Of a stretch of 42,569 nt of DNA, positions 16,588 to 25,789 are shown piece after piece; position 1 is the first letter of the stretch; the number at the start of each line of letters is the position of its first letter. The position numbers were made by a program, and so were the translations under genes. This DNA comes from Acidobacteriota bacterium. GTDB taxonomy: Bacteria; Acidobacteriota; Thermoanaerobaculia; UBA5066. The notes below the pieces were generated by a model. It saw only the letters and a program-made list of their open reading frames with translations, did not search any database and was not told where the DNA came from. Location: NCBI GenBank assembly GCA_029567505.1, contig JAKPXO010000003.1, forward strand, positions 1 to 42,569, written 5' to 3'.

Positions 16588-18273
16588 ATGAGCGAGGCTC
16601 TCCGGCGCAGCCACCCCGCGCTCCTCGGGGCCATCGCGGGCCTCGCGGCGGGGAACGTCCTGCTGGCCCTGAACCCGCACCTCCTGGCCCCGCTCCCGTC
16701 CCTCCGCCTCCTCGCGGCCTGCGGCCTCCTCGGGTTCCTCGTCCTCGCCCCGTTCGGCCTTCTCGTCCGGGAGCCGGGAACCCCGTCCGCCGGGTTCTGG
16801 GGCCTCTCCGCGGTCGTCTTCACCCTCCTCGCCGTCCACGCCGAGGCCCAGCGGAAGCTCTACTACGACTTCCTCGGGAACGGGACCCGGCGCCTCCTCG
16901 TCGGCGTCGCGATCGTCGGCGCCGTCTCCGCCGTCGCCTCTCTCCTTGCGGCCCGGAAGCGGCCGCGCGGACGGCGCGCCGCCGCGTACCTCCTCGGCCC
17001 GGCGGCGCTCCTCTCGGCGGTGCCGCTGCTCGGGCGTCACGGGCCCGAGCGCCTGCCCCTCGACCCGCCGCAGTCGATCCCGAGGACGGCGACGCGGAGC
17101 CTCCTCGTCGTCGGCCTCGAAGGGGTCTCCTGGGAGCTCCTCTCTCGCGCGGCGTCCGACGGCAGTCTCCCCGTCTTTGCACGGCTCCTCGACGAAGGGG
17201 CGGGCGGTCCGCTCGGCACGCTCGCCCCCTACGACCGCTCGGCCCTCTGGACGACGGCCGCGACCGGGAAGATGCCGCGCAAGCACGGCGTCGTCTCGGA
17301 GACGTCGCAGTCGACGCCTGCAGGGCTCCTTCGGCTCGGGCCGCGCCTACCCGGCTTCGCCCGACCGATTCCGCTGCCGCTCGCGAGCCCGCGCCGCGAG
17401 GGCGGGGCGACGCGGCGGAGCCGGACTTTCTGGGAGGTGCTCGCGGAGCGCGGTCACGAGGCGGCGGTCCTCTCCTGGCCCGCAGCCGACCCTCCGCGGG
17501 AGGGGCTCGTCCTCTGGGCCACCGAACGGTTCTTCTCGGAAGAGGGGGCGAAGGGGGAGGCTCTCCCGGAGGAGACCGCGGAGCGGGCGAGGCTTCTCCT
17601 CCTCGGCGCCGGGAACCTCGACCGCCCGCTCGCGCGAGCCCTCGAGCCGGCCGGGCTGCCGGACGCCGAGCGGACCCAGGCGCGCGCGGCGGCCGGCGCG
17701 GCGCGCGATCTCGGGATCGTCGGCGCCACGCTGGCGGGCGTTCCGACCGGCCCCGGAAGCGTCTCGGCCCTCGTCCTATCGGGCCTCTCCGGTCCGGCGC
17801 GCGCCCTCGGCCCGGCGGCGGACCCCCGCCGCTACTTCGGTGTCTCGCGCCGCGAGACCGATGCCGCCGAGAAGGCGCTCCTCGCCTACTACAGGTTCCT
17901 GGACGACACGCTCGGAGACCTCCTCGAGCGGGAGGGCCGCGAGCGGACGCTGTGCGTCTTCGCCCCGGCCAGCTTCGGCCCCGCGCCGCCCCTGACCGCG
18001 CTCCTCGACCTCCTGCGCGGGCGGGCTCCGGTCGCGTCGCCCGACGGGGGCGACGACGGCTTCCTCGTCCTCTGGGGCTCCGGGATCCGCGCGGGCGTCC
18101 GGCTCACCTCGGCCGACGTCGTCGACCTGGCGCCGACGCTCCTCGCCCTCGCGGGCGAGCCGATCGCCCGCGACATGGACGGCCGGGTCCTCGCCGAGGC
18201 GTTTGACGACCGCTTCTCGCAGGGGACGAGCATTCCGGTCGTGGAGACGTTCGAGCCGGAAGGTCCGCAGTGA
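16588..18273 (+). CDS. Membrane protein with degenerate phosphodiesterase-like domain
   Basis: A 561-residue protein. The first 150 residues contain about four or five membrane spans; the rest is a periplasmic or extracellular domain of the alkaline phosphatase/type I phosphodiesterase fold (RSLLVVGLEGVSWELL, LWTTAATGKMPRKHGV, YYRFLDDTLGDLLE, DLAPTLLALAGEP, DMDGRVLAEAF). Residues that normally bind the two metals look lost. The first Asp is Glu (GLEG). The usual SDHGF is replaced by APASFGP. The usual Asp-X3-His segment reads SGLSGPAR, and the late HxxxG His is absent. Ser in DRSALW could still be the nucleophile. It is coupled by GTGA to a GT39-like glycosyltransferase, so a structural or glycan-binding role is possible. 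Confidence 0.82.
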   Translation: MSEALRRSHPALLGAIAGLAAGNVLLALNPHLLAPLPSLRLLAACGLLGFLVLAPFGLLVREPGTPSAGFWGLSAVVFTLLAVHAEAQRKLYYDFLGNGTRRLLVGVAIVGAVSAVASLLAARKRPRGRRAAAYLLGPAALLSAVPLLGRHGPERLPLDPPQSIPRTATRSLLVVGLEGVSWELLSRAASDGSLPVFARLLDEGAGGPLGTLAPYDRSALWTTAATGKMPRKHGVVSETSQSTPAGLLRLGPRLPGFARPIPLPLASPRREGGATRRSRTFWEVLAERGHEAAVLSWPAADPPREGLVLWATERFFSEEGAKGEALPEETAERARLLLLGAGNLDRPLARALEPAGLPDAERTQARAAAGAARDLGIVGATLAGVPTGPGSVSALVLSGLSGPARALGPAADPRRYFGVSRRETDAAEKALLAYYRFLDDTLGDLLEREGRERTLCVFAPASFGPAPPLTALLDLLRGRAPVASPDGGDDGFLVLWGSGIRAGVRLTSADVVDLAPTLLALAGEPIARDMDGRVLAEAFDDRFSQGTSIPVVETFEPEGPQ

Positions 18274-20114
18274 CGGCGTCGGCGCGGCGACTCGCGACGG
18301 GGACGGCGCTCCTGACGCTCCTCCTCGCCGGCGCCGCGCTCCGCCTCCACCGCGTCCGGGCGGCGCCGCCGGGTCCCTGGATCGACGAGGCGCTCGCCCT
18401 GCGCGCCGCGCGGGTCGTCTCGGCGACGAACGCGCCCCTTCTCGGCACCTCGCCTCTGCAGCCCCCCGATGCGGGTTTCGTCAACTCCTGGCTGACGAAC
18501 CTCTCGCTCCACGGCCTCTCCGTCATCGACCGCGCCGCCGGGGGAGGAATCGCCTCCGTCCGCGCGATGTCGGTCCTGCCGGCGCTCGTCCTCCTCGCGG
18601 GGATCGCCGCCCTGGCCGGAGCCGCGGCGGGCGCGCGGCCGCTCCCCCTCCTCCTCTCCACCTTCCTCGGCGCCACCTCGTCCTGGCTCCTCGTCACCGG
18701 GAGGTGGGGCTGGAACGCGGTCGCGACCTCGGCCGTCGTCGTCCTCGCCGCGGCGCTCGCGCTCCTCGCCGCGAGCCGGCGGTCGGTCCCCCTCGGCGCC
18801 GCCGCGGGGGCGCTGGCCGGGCTCGCGGGGTGGGGCTACGTCGCGGCCTGGGCCCTCCTGCCGCTTCCCCCGGCGCTCTGGCTCGTCGGCCGGCTCCGCG
18901 AGCGCCGGGCCACCGCGAACGACGCCCCGGACGCGGCCGCGTTCCGGCGGGTCGCCGCGGCCGGCCTCGTCGCGTTCGCCCTCGTCCTCGCCCCGCTCGC
19001 GGCCCACTACGCCGCGCATCCCGAAAGGGCGCTCGCGCGTGCCCGCGAGCTCTCCGCCGCGCGCGAAGGGACCGGGACCGCCCTGTCGAGCCTGGCCCGG
19101 AACGCCGCGGCCTACGCGCGGCTCTTCGCCCTCGGAGGCGATCCGAACGAGCGCCACGGCGACCCCGGCCGTCCCGTCCTGCCGCTCGCGGTGACGGGCC
19201 TCGCCCTCGTCGGGGCCGCGGCCGGGTTGCGCCGCGGAGGGTCGGAACGGCTCCTCGCGTCGGCCGCGGGGCTCTTCCTCCTCGCGAGCCTCTTCGCCGT
19301 CGAGGAGGCCGCGAATGCGTACCGAGCCGTCCACGCCGCTCCGTTCCTCGTCGTCCTCGCGGCCCTCGGCGCCGAGCATCTCGTCGCCGTGTCCGGAGGG
19401 CGGCGCCGCCTCGCCATCGCCGCCGTCGTCGCGGTCGTCGGCGTCGCCGGCGCGACCGACGCCGGGGCCTTCCTCCGCTGGCTCGGCTCGCCGCGGCTCG
19501 AGGGCGCCTTCGGCGGGCCGGAGCGCGCGCTCGCCGACGCGATCCGGGCGGACCTCGACGCCCGCGGCCCGGCCGACGTCGTCCTTTCGCCGGGCGCCGC
19601 GCGGAACGCCTTCGTCGTCGACACTCTCCTCGCCCGGCCGGAGAGCGGGCGACCGGCGATCCGGCTGGCGGACGGCCTCGACGCGCTCCGCTACCGCCCG
19701 TCCCGCGACCTCCTCCTCGCGGAGTCCGCCGCCACCGCGCGCCCCGCCGCGCCGGGCTCCCTCGCCGTCGCCACGGGCGGAGCGCTGCCGGGCTTCCCCG
19801 GCTGGAGGCTCCTCCGCGTCCCGGCCGGCGCGGCGGCCGCGGCGGCGGCCGCGTCCCTCGGCGCGCTCCCGCTCCTCCCGGCCCCCGGACGGGGCGAGCT
19901 CCTCGTCGCCGAGGAAGGGCTCTACTCCTTCTCGAGCCGCGGCGGGCTCGACGCGCGCCTCGACGGGAGCGTCCTCTTCGGCGAGGCGCGTCCGGCCGGG
20001 AGGCTCACCGTGCGCCTGGCGCCGGGACGGCACGACCTCTTCGTGCACGCCCTGCGCCCCGGGGCGGAGCTGCGCGTGACCGGGCCGGACGGCTTCGTCC
20101 TCCCGGCGCCCTGA
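18270..20114 (+). CDS. GT39-like membrane glycosyltransferase
   Basis: A 614-residue polytopic membrane protein. An N-terminal span is followed by PPGPWIDEALALRAARV, where the Asp-Glu pair is the usual catalytic position of ArnT/PMT-type (GT-C) enzymes that use polyprenyl-phosphate sugars. About ten further hydrophobic segments extend to residue 420, then a soluble C-terminal domain of beta-rich sequence (about 190 residues). The GTG start overlaps the previous stop by four bases. Substrate and acceptor are unknown. The pair may decorate an envelope or exported glycan. Confidence 0.75.
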   Translation: MTASARRLATGTALLTLLLAGAALRLHRVRAAPPGPWIDEALALRAARVVSATNAPLLGTSPLQPPDAGFVNSWLTNLSLHGLSVIDRAAGGGIASVRAMSVLPALVLLAGIAALAGAAAGARPLPLLLSTFLGATSSWLLVTGRWGWNAVATSAVVVLAAALALLAASRRSVPLGAAAGALAGLAGWGYVAAWALLPLPPALWLVGRLRERRATANDAPDAAAFRRVAAAGLVAFALVLAPLAAHYAAHPERALARARELSAAREGTGTALSSLARNAAAYARLFALGGDPNERHGDPGRPVLPLAVTGLALVGAAAGLRRGGSERLLASAAGLFLLASLFAVEEAANAYRAVHAAPFLVVLAALGAEHLVAVSGGRRRLAIAAVVAVVGVAGATDAGAFLRWLGSPRLEGAFGGPERALADAIRADLDARGPADVVLSPGAARNAFVVDTLLARPESGRPAIRLADGLDALRYRPSRDLLLAESAATARPAAPGSLAVATGGALPGFPGWRLLRVPAGAAAAAAAASLGALPLLPAPGRGELLVAEEGLYSFSSRGGLDARLDGSVLFGEARPAGRLTVRLAPGRHDLFVHALRPGAELRVTGPDGFVLPAP

Positions 20115-20129
20115 CCCGCCGCGCCGCTC

Positions 20130-21056
20130 CTACTCCGCGAGGGCGGCCCGGAGCGTCTCGTGGAAGAGGCGGGGCGCCTCGAGCGGCGCGTCGTGCCCGG
20201 TCCCGCGGATCACGAAGAGGCGGGCGTTCCTCGCACGCGCGAACGCCGCGCGCGTGTCGGGCAGGGGGCAGATGAGGTCCTCGGCGCCATGGACGAAGAC
20301 GGTCCCCTCGGGGAGCTCCGCCTCGCGGCCGAGGAGGCCGTCCTTCTCCTCCAGCGCCGCCACCGTCGCGACGACGTTCTCGCTCCGGTACTGTCGCCCG
20401 AAGGCGTCGAGGAGGAACCCGGAGGCGGGAAACGGCTTCCGCAGGAAGAGGAGGTCGTAGAGCCGGCGGGCGCCGGCGCGGTCTCCGGGCGAGAGGCTCG
20501 TCCGGAGCTCGGCCTCGGCCCGCGGGTCGGGCTTCGAGAAGCCGGCGGCGTCGACGAGGACGAGCCGGCGGACGCGGTGCGGCTCGGCGAGCGCGAAGGC
20601 CCCGGCGGTCCAGCCCCCGAGCGAGTGCCCGACGAGGTCCGCCTTCCGGACCCCCAGGGCGTCGAGCAGCGCCGAGACCGCCGCGACGCGCCCCGGGATC
20701 CCCCAGCCCGACTCCGCCGCGGGCGGGTCGCTCCGCCCGGAGCCCGGGGCGTCGGGGACGATCACCGTTCGCCCGGCGCGGGAGAGGTCGATCGCCGTCT
20801 CGGCCCAGTAGTGCGAGGCGGCGCCGAGGCCGTGGAGGAGGACGACCGGCGTCTCGGCCGAGCGGGGCCCGAGCTCCCGGGCGAACAGGCGCGTCCCCGA
20901 GGGGCCAGGCACCGTCGTCGCGCGCGCTCCGGCGGAGCGGAAGCGAAGCGCCCCGGCGTCGGCGACGAGGCCGATCGGGTCGGCGAAGAAGGCGCCCACC
21001 CCGAGCGCGCCGAGGAAGAGGGCGGCGAGGGCGAGCGGGGGAAGCGCCCGCTTCAC
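20130..21056 (-). CDS. Exported or membrane-anchored alpha/beta hydrolase
   Basis: A 308-residue alpha/beta hydrolase. An N-terminal hydrophobic segment (LPPLALAALFLGALGVGAFF) looks like a signal anchor. The core has VVLLHGLGAASHYW (oxyanion region), VIVPDAPGSGRSDPP, the nucleophile elbow VGHSLGGW, and catalytic His in IRGTGHDAPLE; the acid is probably Asp in HGAEDLICP. The GTG start lies one base after the stop of the fused E1 gene, so the two are cotranscribed. The substrate is unknown. The convergent glycosyltransferase gene ends 15 bases away. Confidence 0.88.
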   Translation of the reverse strand: MKRALPPLALAALFLGALGVGAFFADPIGLVADAGALRFRSAGARATTVPGPSGTRLFARELGPRSAETPVVLLHGLGAASHYWAETAIDLSRAGRTVIVPDAPGSGRSDPPAAESGWGIPGRVAAVSALLDALGVRKADLVGHSLGGWTAGAFALAEPHRVRRLVLVDAAGFSKPDPRAEAELRTSLSPGDRAGARRLYDLLFLRKPFPASGFLLDAFGRQYRSENVVATVAALEEKDGLLGREAELPEGTVFVHGAEDLICPLPDTRAAFARARNARLFVIRGTGHDAPLEAPRLFHETLRAALAE

Positions 21057-21057
21057 G

Positions 21058-23193
21058 TCAGTACGCGAGGAGCTCCCGGAGCGCCTGCTCGATCTCCGCG
21101 CTCTGCGGGAGCGTCGCGTCCTCCAGCTGCGGCGCGTAGCCGCAGAAGACGTCCTTCGCCCCGACGCGCCGCACCGGAGCGTCGAGCCGCTCGAAGAGCT
21201 CGTCCGACGCCCGCGCCGCGACCTCGGCGCCGAAGCCGTGCGTCTTCCAGTCCTCGTGGACGACGAGGAGCCGGCTCGTCTTCCCGACGCTCGTCGCGAT
21301 GGCGTCGAAGTCGTACGGGGCGAGCGTCCGCAGGTCGATCACCTCGACCTCCTTCCCCGAGTCCTCGGCGATCTTCCGCGCCGCGACGACGCTCCGGAAG
21401 ACGGTCGCGCCGTACGTCACGACCGTGGCGTCGGCGCCGGGGCGGACGACCTTCGCCTTCCCGAACGGGACCATGTAGTCGGGGCCGGGGTTCGCCCCCT
21501 TGTTGTGCGTCTGTCGATAGAGGTGCTTGTGCTCGAGGAAGAGGACCGGGTCGTCGCAGCGGATGGCGGTCCGGAGGAGGCCGTTCGCGTCGAGGGCGTT
21601 CGACGGATAGGCGACGCGCAGGCCCGGGATGTGCGCGAACGTCACCTCGCCCGACTGCGAATGGTAGGGGCCTCCCCCCGTCAGGTAGCCGCCGATCGCG
21701 ACCCGGACGACGACGGGAGCTTTCCAGGTCCCGCCGGAGCGCCAGCGGACCGTCGCGAGCTCGTCGCGCAGCTGCTGCATCGCCGGCCAGATGTAGTCGA
21801 AGAACTGGATCTCGACGACCGGCTTCAGGCCGCGGGCCGCCCAGCCGATCGCCGAGCCGACGATCGTCGCCTCGGCGAGGGGGGAGTTGAAGACGCGGTC
21901 GGAGCCGAAGGCCTTCTGGAGGCCCGCGGTCACCTTGAAGACGCCCCCCTTCCCCTTGCACTCGGCGAGGACCTCGGCGCGCGTCGCGTCGGCGACGTCC
22001 TCGCCGAAGACGACGATCCGCCCGTCCCGTCGCATCTCGTCCTTCAGGGCGGCGTTGATCAGGTCGACCATCGTCGTCGGGGTGCCGGTGAACGCGGGGG
22101 CGTCCTCGGTGTCGAACGCGGGGGAGGTCGGGTCGACGTCGGGGGAGATGACGTGGGCGAAGACCTCCGCCGCCTCCGGCTGCGGGCTCTCGATCGCCGC
22201 GTCGGCCGCCGCGTTCACCTCGGCGTCGACCTCGGCTTTCAGCTCCGCGAGCTTCTCCGCGTCCAGGACGCCGTGCTCGAGGAGGAGCGCCTCCATCCGG
22301 ACGAGCGGGTCGCCTTCGGCGTCCTTCTTCCGCTCCTCCTCCGTCCGGTAGAGCCGGTCGTCGTCGGAGAGCGAGTGCGAGTAGGGGCGGACGACGTGGG
22401 CGTGGACGAGGGCGGGCCCCTTCCGCTCCGTGCAGTAGGCGAACGCCCACCGCAGCGCGTCGAAGGACGCCAGGAAGTCGCACCCGTCGACCTCGGCGAG
22501 GAAGAGGCCGGGGTAGCCGCGAACGACCTTCGAGATCGAGCCGCCGGGCGTGTTCACCTCGACCGGCGTCGAGATCGCGAACTTGTTGTCCTCGACGAGG
22601 AAGAGGACCGGGAGCCTCCGGACCGTCGCCGCGTTCAGCGCCTCCCAGAACTCCCCCTCGGATGTCGATCCGTCGCCGATCGTGACGACCGAGACCTCGT
22701 CCTTCGCGAAGCCGGAGGTGGCGGCGAGGAAGGGCCGGGACTCGGGCCGCTCGAGGAACCGCCCCGCCTCGGCGACGCCGACGCCGGGGAGGCACTCGGA
22801 GCCGGTCGGGGAGGAGGTCGTGAAGATGTTGAGACGCCGGGAGCCCCAGTGGGACGGCATCTGCCGCCCGGCGGAGGCCTCCCCGGCCTTCGCGCCGACG
22901 GCGGTCTGCAGCATCTCGAGCGGCGTGACGCCGAGACCGAGGCAGAGGGCCCGGTCCCGGTAGTACGGGAAGAGCCAGTCGACGCCGGGCCGCATGAGCA
23001 TCGCCGCCGCGACCTGGACCGCCTCGTGCCCGGCCCCGCTGATCTGGAAGAAGATCCGGTTCTGCCGCTTGAGCTGGATCTCCTTGTCGTCGATCCGGCG
23101 CGAGGTGTACGCGATCCGGTAGGCCCGGACGAGGTCGTCCGGAAGGAGGCCATGGAGCTTCTCCAGGGGCGGGGTCGAGACTTCGATCGCCAT
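21058..23193 (-). CDS. Fused alpha-beta 2-oxo acid dehydrogenase E1 (branched-chain or pyruvate type)
   Basis: A 711-residue protein joining the E1 alpha and beta subunits, normally separate in this class. The alpha half (residues 1 to about 340) has [27 protein letters not shown], and the thiamine diphosphate motif [20 protein letters not shown] with EDN. The beta half (from about 385) has [28 protein letters not shown] with the cofactor-activating Glu, and [11 protein letters not shown]. It ends with the C-terminal transketolase-type domain ([23 protein letters not shown]). ATG at 23193 is used; ATG at 23199 is also possible, with GAGG close by. No E2 or E3 gene is nearby. The sequence most resembles 2-oxoisovalerate dehydrogenases; the substrate is not certain. 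Confidence 0.9.
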   Translation of the reverse strand: MAIEVSTPPLEKLHGLLPDDLVRAYRIAYTSRRIDDKEIQLKRQNRIFFQISGAGHEAVQVAAAMLMRPGVDWLFPYYRDRALCLGLGVTPLEMLQTAVGAKAGEASAGRQMPSHWGSRRLNIFTTSSPTGSECLPGVGVAEAGRFLERPESRPFLAATSGFAKDEVSVVTIGDGSTSEGEFWEALNAATVRRLPVLFLVEDNKFAISTPVEVNTPGGSISKVVRGYPGLFLAEVDGCDFLASFDALRWAFAYCTERKGPALVHAHVVRPYSHSLSDDDRLYRTEEERKKDAEGDPLVRMEALLLEHGVLDAEKLAELKAEVDAEVNAAADAAIESPQPEAAEVFAHVISPDVDPTSPAFDTEDAPAFTGTPTTMVDLINAALKDEMRRDGRIVVFGEDVADATRAEVLAECKGKGGVFKVTAGLQKAFGSDRVFNSPLAEATIVGSAIGWAARGLKPVVEIQFFDYIWPAMQQLRDELATVRWRSGGTWKAPVVVRVAIGGYLTGGGPYHSQSGEVTFAHIPGLRVAYPSNALDANGLLRTAIRCDDPVLFLEHKHLYRQTHNKGANPGPDYMVPFGKAKVVRPGADATVVTYGATVFRSVVAARKIAEDSGKEVEVIDLRTLAPYDFDAIATSVGKTSRLLVVHEDWKTHGFGAEVAARASDELFERLDAPVRRVGAKDVFCGYAPQLEDATLPQSAEIEQALRELLAY

Positions 23194-23291
23194 CGTCATC
23201 CTCGGCGTCGGGAGTGGGCGCCCACGGGCCGCCCCGGACGGGACGGGAGAGTAGCAGAGCGGGTTTGGGCGCCGGCGCGGGCGCCCGGCGC

Positions 23292-24725
23292 TCAGGACGC
23301 GGCCGTCAGGCCGAGGGCGCGGATCCGCCGGTAGAGCGTCGACCGGGCGACCTGGAGGCGGTCCGCGGCGGCCCTCACGTTCCCGTTGGAGGCGTCGAGC
23401 GCCTGCTGGATCGCGGCCCGCTCGTGGTCCTCCATCGTGACGAGGCTCGGCGCGGCCATCGCCGCCTTCTGAAGGCCGGCGGCGGGGGTCGGGGGGCCGT
23501 CTGGCCGGGCCGGATACGGGCGCGGCTGGTAGCGCGGCACCCGGTCGGGGGAGAGGTCCGGGAAGTCGGCGGTCGTCAGGAACGGCCCCCGCGCGGAGAC
23601 GACCGCGCGGAAGACGGCGTTCTGCAGCTCCCGGACGTTCCCTGGCCAGGTGTACGCCTCGAGCGTGACGATCGCCTCGGGCGTGATCCCCTCGACGGGG
23701 CGGCCGGTGCTCGCCCGGAAGACCCGGATGAAGTGGTGGACGAGGAGCGCGATGTCCTCGATCCGCTCTCGGAGCGGGGGAAGCCGCAGCGGATAGACGA
23801 CGACCCGGAAGTAGAGGTCCTCCCGGAAGCTCCCCTGACGGACGGCGGCCGTCAGGTCGCGCTGCGTCGCGGAGATAAGCCGGGCGTTGTAGGGAATCGT
23901 CTCGCTGCCGCCCACCCGCACCAGGGTCTTCTCCTGGAGGACGCGGAGGAGCCGGGCCTGGGTCGCGTGAGCCATCTCCCCGAGCTCGTCGAGGAAGAGC
24001 GTCCCGCCGTCGGCCTGCTCGAGCTTTCCCTTGTGGCGGGCCGCGGCGCCGGTGAACGCCCCCTTCTCGTGACCGAAGAGCTCGCTCTCGATCAGCGTCT
24101 CGGGGATCGCGGCGCAGTTGATGTCGACGAACGGGCCCTTGCCGCGCGGTCCGTTCTCGTGGAGCCACCGGGCGACGAGCTCCTTGCCCGTCCCCGTCTC
24201 CCCGAGGAGGCAGACGGCGATGTCGGTCTCGACGACCCGCTCCATCTCGGAGAAGAGCGCCTTCATCGCGGGGCTCTCGCCGACGAGCGTCCGGCCGAAC
24301 GCCTCCTGGCGGACCCTCTTGCGGAGGTCCCGGTTCTCGTCCAGCAGCGCGCGCCGCTCGGCGGCGTGCGTCAGGGCCGTCCGGAGGCGCTCCGGAGTGA
24401 CCGGCTTGACGAGGAAGTCGTAGGCGCCGGCCTTCATCGCCCGGACGGCGGTCTCCACGTCCTCCATGGCGGTCATGACGATGACCGGGACGAGGACCCC
24501 CTCCTCCCGCAGCCGTTCGAGGTACTCCAGACCGCTCTCGCCGTCGAGGAGGACGTCGAGGAGGAGCGCGACCGGCTCCGGCTCGCCGGCGAGGAGCGCG
24601 CGGGCTTCCTGCGTCGACCGGGCCTCGGAAACCTCCCAGCCGTCCACCTCGAGCATCCGCCGGACGACCGTCCGTGCGAAAGGCTCATCGTCGACGACGA
24701 GGATCCTGCCGAGGTTCTCCGCCAT
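23292..24725 (-). CDS. NtrC-type sigma-54 dependent response regulator
   Basis: A 477-residue three-domain activator. The receiver domain has VVDDE, phospho-acceptor Asp57 in LLLDVLLDG and Lys in FLVKPVT. The AAA+ domain has Walker A GETGTGKE, the sigma-54-contacting GAFTGA loop, Walker [12 protein letters not shown] and the arginine-bearing [27 protein letters not shown]. The Fis-type helix-turn-helix is at the C-terminus ([22 protein letters not shown]). All are intact, so it should work with RpoN. No histidine kinase is nearby, making it an orphan. A sigma-54 promoter is present in the window at 36363, but a link between them is not shown. Confidence 0.95.
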   Translation of the reverse strand: MAENLGRILVVDDEPFARTVVRRMLEVDGWEVSEARSTQEARALLAGEPEPVALLLDVLLDGESGLEYLERLREEGVLVPVIVMTAMEDVETAVRAMKAGAYDFLVKPVTPERLRTALTHAAERRALLDENRDLRKRVRQEAFGRTLVGESPAMKALFSEMERVVETDIAVCLLGETGTGKELVARWLHENGPRGKGPFVDINCAAIPETLIESELFGHEKGAFTGAAARHKGKLEQADGGTLFLDELGEMAHATQARLLRVLQEKTLVRVGGSETIPYNARLISATQRDLTAAVRQGSFREDLYFRVVVYPLRLPPLRERIEDIALLVHHFIRVFRASTGRPVEGITPEAIVTLEAYTWPGNVRELQNAVFRAVVSARGPFLTTADFPDLSPDRVPRYQPRPYPARPDGPPTPAAGLQKAAMAAPSLVTMEDHERAAIQQALDASNGNVRAAADRLQVARSTLYRRIRALGLTAAS

Positions 24726-24737
24726 AAAGGGCTTCCA

Positions 24738-24743
24738 AGTCTA
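24738..24743 (-). promoter_or_regulatory. Putative -10 element of the response regulator gene
   Basis: TAGACT on the minus strand lies 12 bases before the ATG at 24725, in the 18-base gap after the desaturase gene. The implied leader is only about 6 bases and no ribosome binding site is present. The same hexamer precedes the Uma2 gene and marR. Confidence 0.4.
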
Positions 24744-25706
24744 TTACAGTCGGGCGCGCCAGTCCGTGTGAGGCGCCCGGTTCCTCACGAGCCAGTCCCA
24801 GACGAGCTCGCGGTAGCGGCGCGCGCGGAGCCCCTCGCCGTCGAGGAACGGGGTCAGGGCGGCGTTCAGGTCACGCAGCCTGTAGAAGGGGACGGTCGGG
24901 AAGTAGTGGTGCTCGAGGTGGTAGCTCGACCAGAGCCAGGCCACGTCCCAGAAGCGGGAGCGCGCCATCCGCGTGCCCCATCTCGACGGCTCGCCGGGGT
25001 CGACGTCGTAGTGCTGCCCCAGCCGGTTCAGCGTGAAGACCGGCGGGAAGACGACGAAGACGGGGATCGCCCAGAGCCAGACGACCCGCTCCCACCCGCC
25101 GAGGAGGCCGATCGCCCCCGCGACGGCGAGGTGGAGGAGCGTCGCGGCCGCCCGCTCGAGGAGGATCGTCCGCCGGAGCGCGGCGGGGTAGTCCGCCATC
25201 GCGTGCCGGGCCGCCCGGAAGTAGATCGGGAAGAGGGCGGGCGTCGCGTAGAGGAGCTTCAGCCACCGGACGTTCCGCTTCGGCGAGAGCCAGGCCCGCT
25301 TCGGGTCGTCCGTCGCCGAGCCGAGCTCGGCGTGGTGGTCGAGGTGCCAGCGCGTGAACTGCGACGGCGAGAGCCCCGACGGCAGGGCGTACAGGAGCCC
25401 GAGCAGGCGGTATGCGCGCGGCCGGTCGGAGCGGAAGACCGTCCGGTGGACGACCTCGTGGAGGAGGATCGTCCCGTCGAAGACGCAGAGCCCGAGGACG
25501 ATCGCGGCCGGGACGCGGACCCAGAGGCTCTCGAACGCCCAGCCGGCGGCGAAGGCGCTGGCGAAGAGGAGCGACTGGCGAAGGACGACCGCGAAGTGCC
25601 GCGCGGCGGAACGCCGGTGCAGCGCCCGGAGCGTCTCGCGCGGCACCGCCGTCGCGAGACGTTTCCGGAGCTCCTCCGTCGACCGGGCCCAGTGACCGCG
25701 CGCCAT
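24744..25706 (-). CDS. Membrane fatty acid desaturase family protein
   Basis: A 320-residue integral membrane di-iron desaturase/hydroxylase-type protein. The three histidine boxes are complete: HEVVH near residue 86, HLDHH near residue 121 and the C-terminal HLEHHYFPTVPFYRL. About four membrane spans separate them in the usual order. GGGAGGGAG immediately before the ATG is the ribosome binding site. The family includes acyl-lipid and acyl-CoA desaturases and carotenoid hydroxylases or ketolases; the substrate cannot be told here. It lies upstream of the response regulator gene on the same strand. Confidence 0.9.
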   Translation of the reverse strand: MARGHWARSTEELRKRLATAVPRETLRALHRRSAARHFAVVLRQSLLFASAFAAGWAFESLWVRVPAAIVLGLCVFDGTILLHEVVHRTVFRSDRPRAYRLLGLLYALPSGLSPSQFTRWHLDHHAELGSATDDPKRAWLSPKRNVRWLKLLYATPALFPIYFRAARHAMADYPAALRRTILLERAAATLLHLAVAGAIGLLGGWERVVWLWAIPVFVVFPPVFTLNRLGQHYDVDPGEPSRWGTRMARSRFWDVAWLWSSYHLEHHYFPTVPFYRLRDLNAALTPFLDGEGLRARRYRELVWDWLVRNRAPHTDWRARL

Positions 25707-25764
25707 CTCCCTCCCGACTTTACGACGGCCCGGTCGGGGAGCGGATTCCGGGCCGCCCGCTTGA

Positions 25765-25770
25765 TAAGAT
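25765..25770 (+). promoter_or_regulatory. Putative -10 element of the PspA-type locus
   Basis: TAAGAT within TTGATAAGAT lies 19 bases before the first ATG of the locus, in the only A+T-rich stretch of the 83-base divergent gap with the desaturase gene. No clear -35 and no sigma-54 motif was found. Confidence 0.35.
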
Positions 25771-25783
25771 CTCGAATTCGAGA
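25770..25783. promoter_or_regulatory. Perfect 14-base palindrome at the start of the PspA-type locus
   Basis: TCTCGAATTCGAGA is a perfect palindrome covering the expected transcription start and leader, ending 6 bases before the ATG at 25790. It takes the place of a ribosome binding site. It could be an operator for a dimeric repressor. Confidence 0.45.
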
Positions 25784-25789
25784 CTTGCC

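Noticed and set aside
25707-25789. Sigma-54 promoter for the PspA-type locus
   Set aside because: Expected by analogy with E. coli pspA, but no GG-N10-GC element with flanking consensus was found in the gap.
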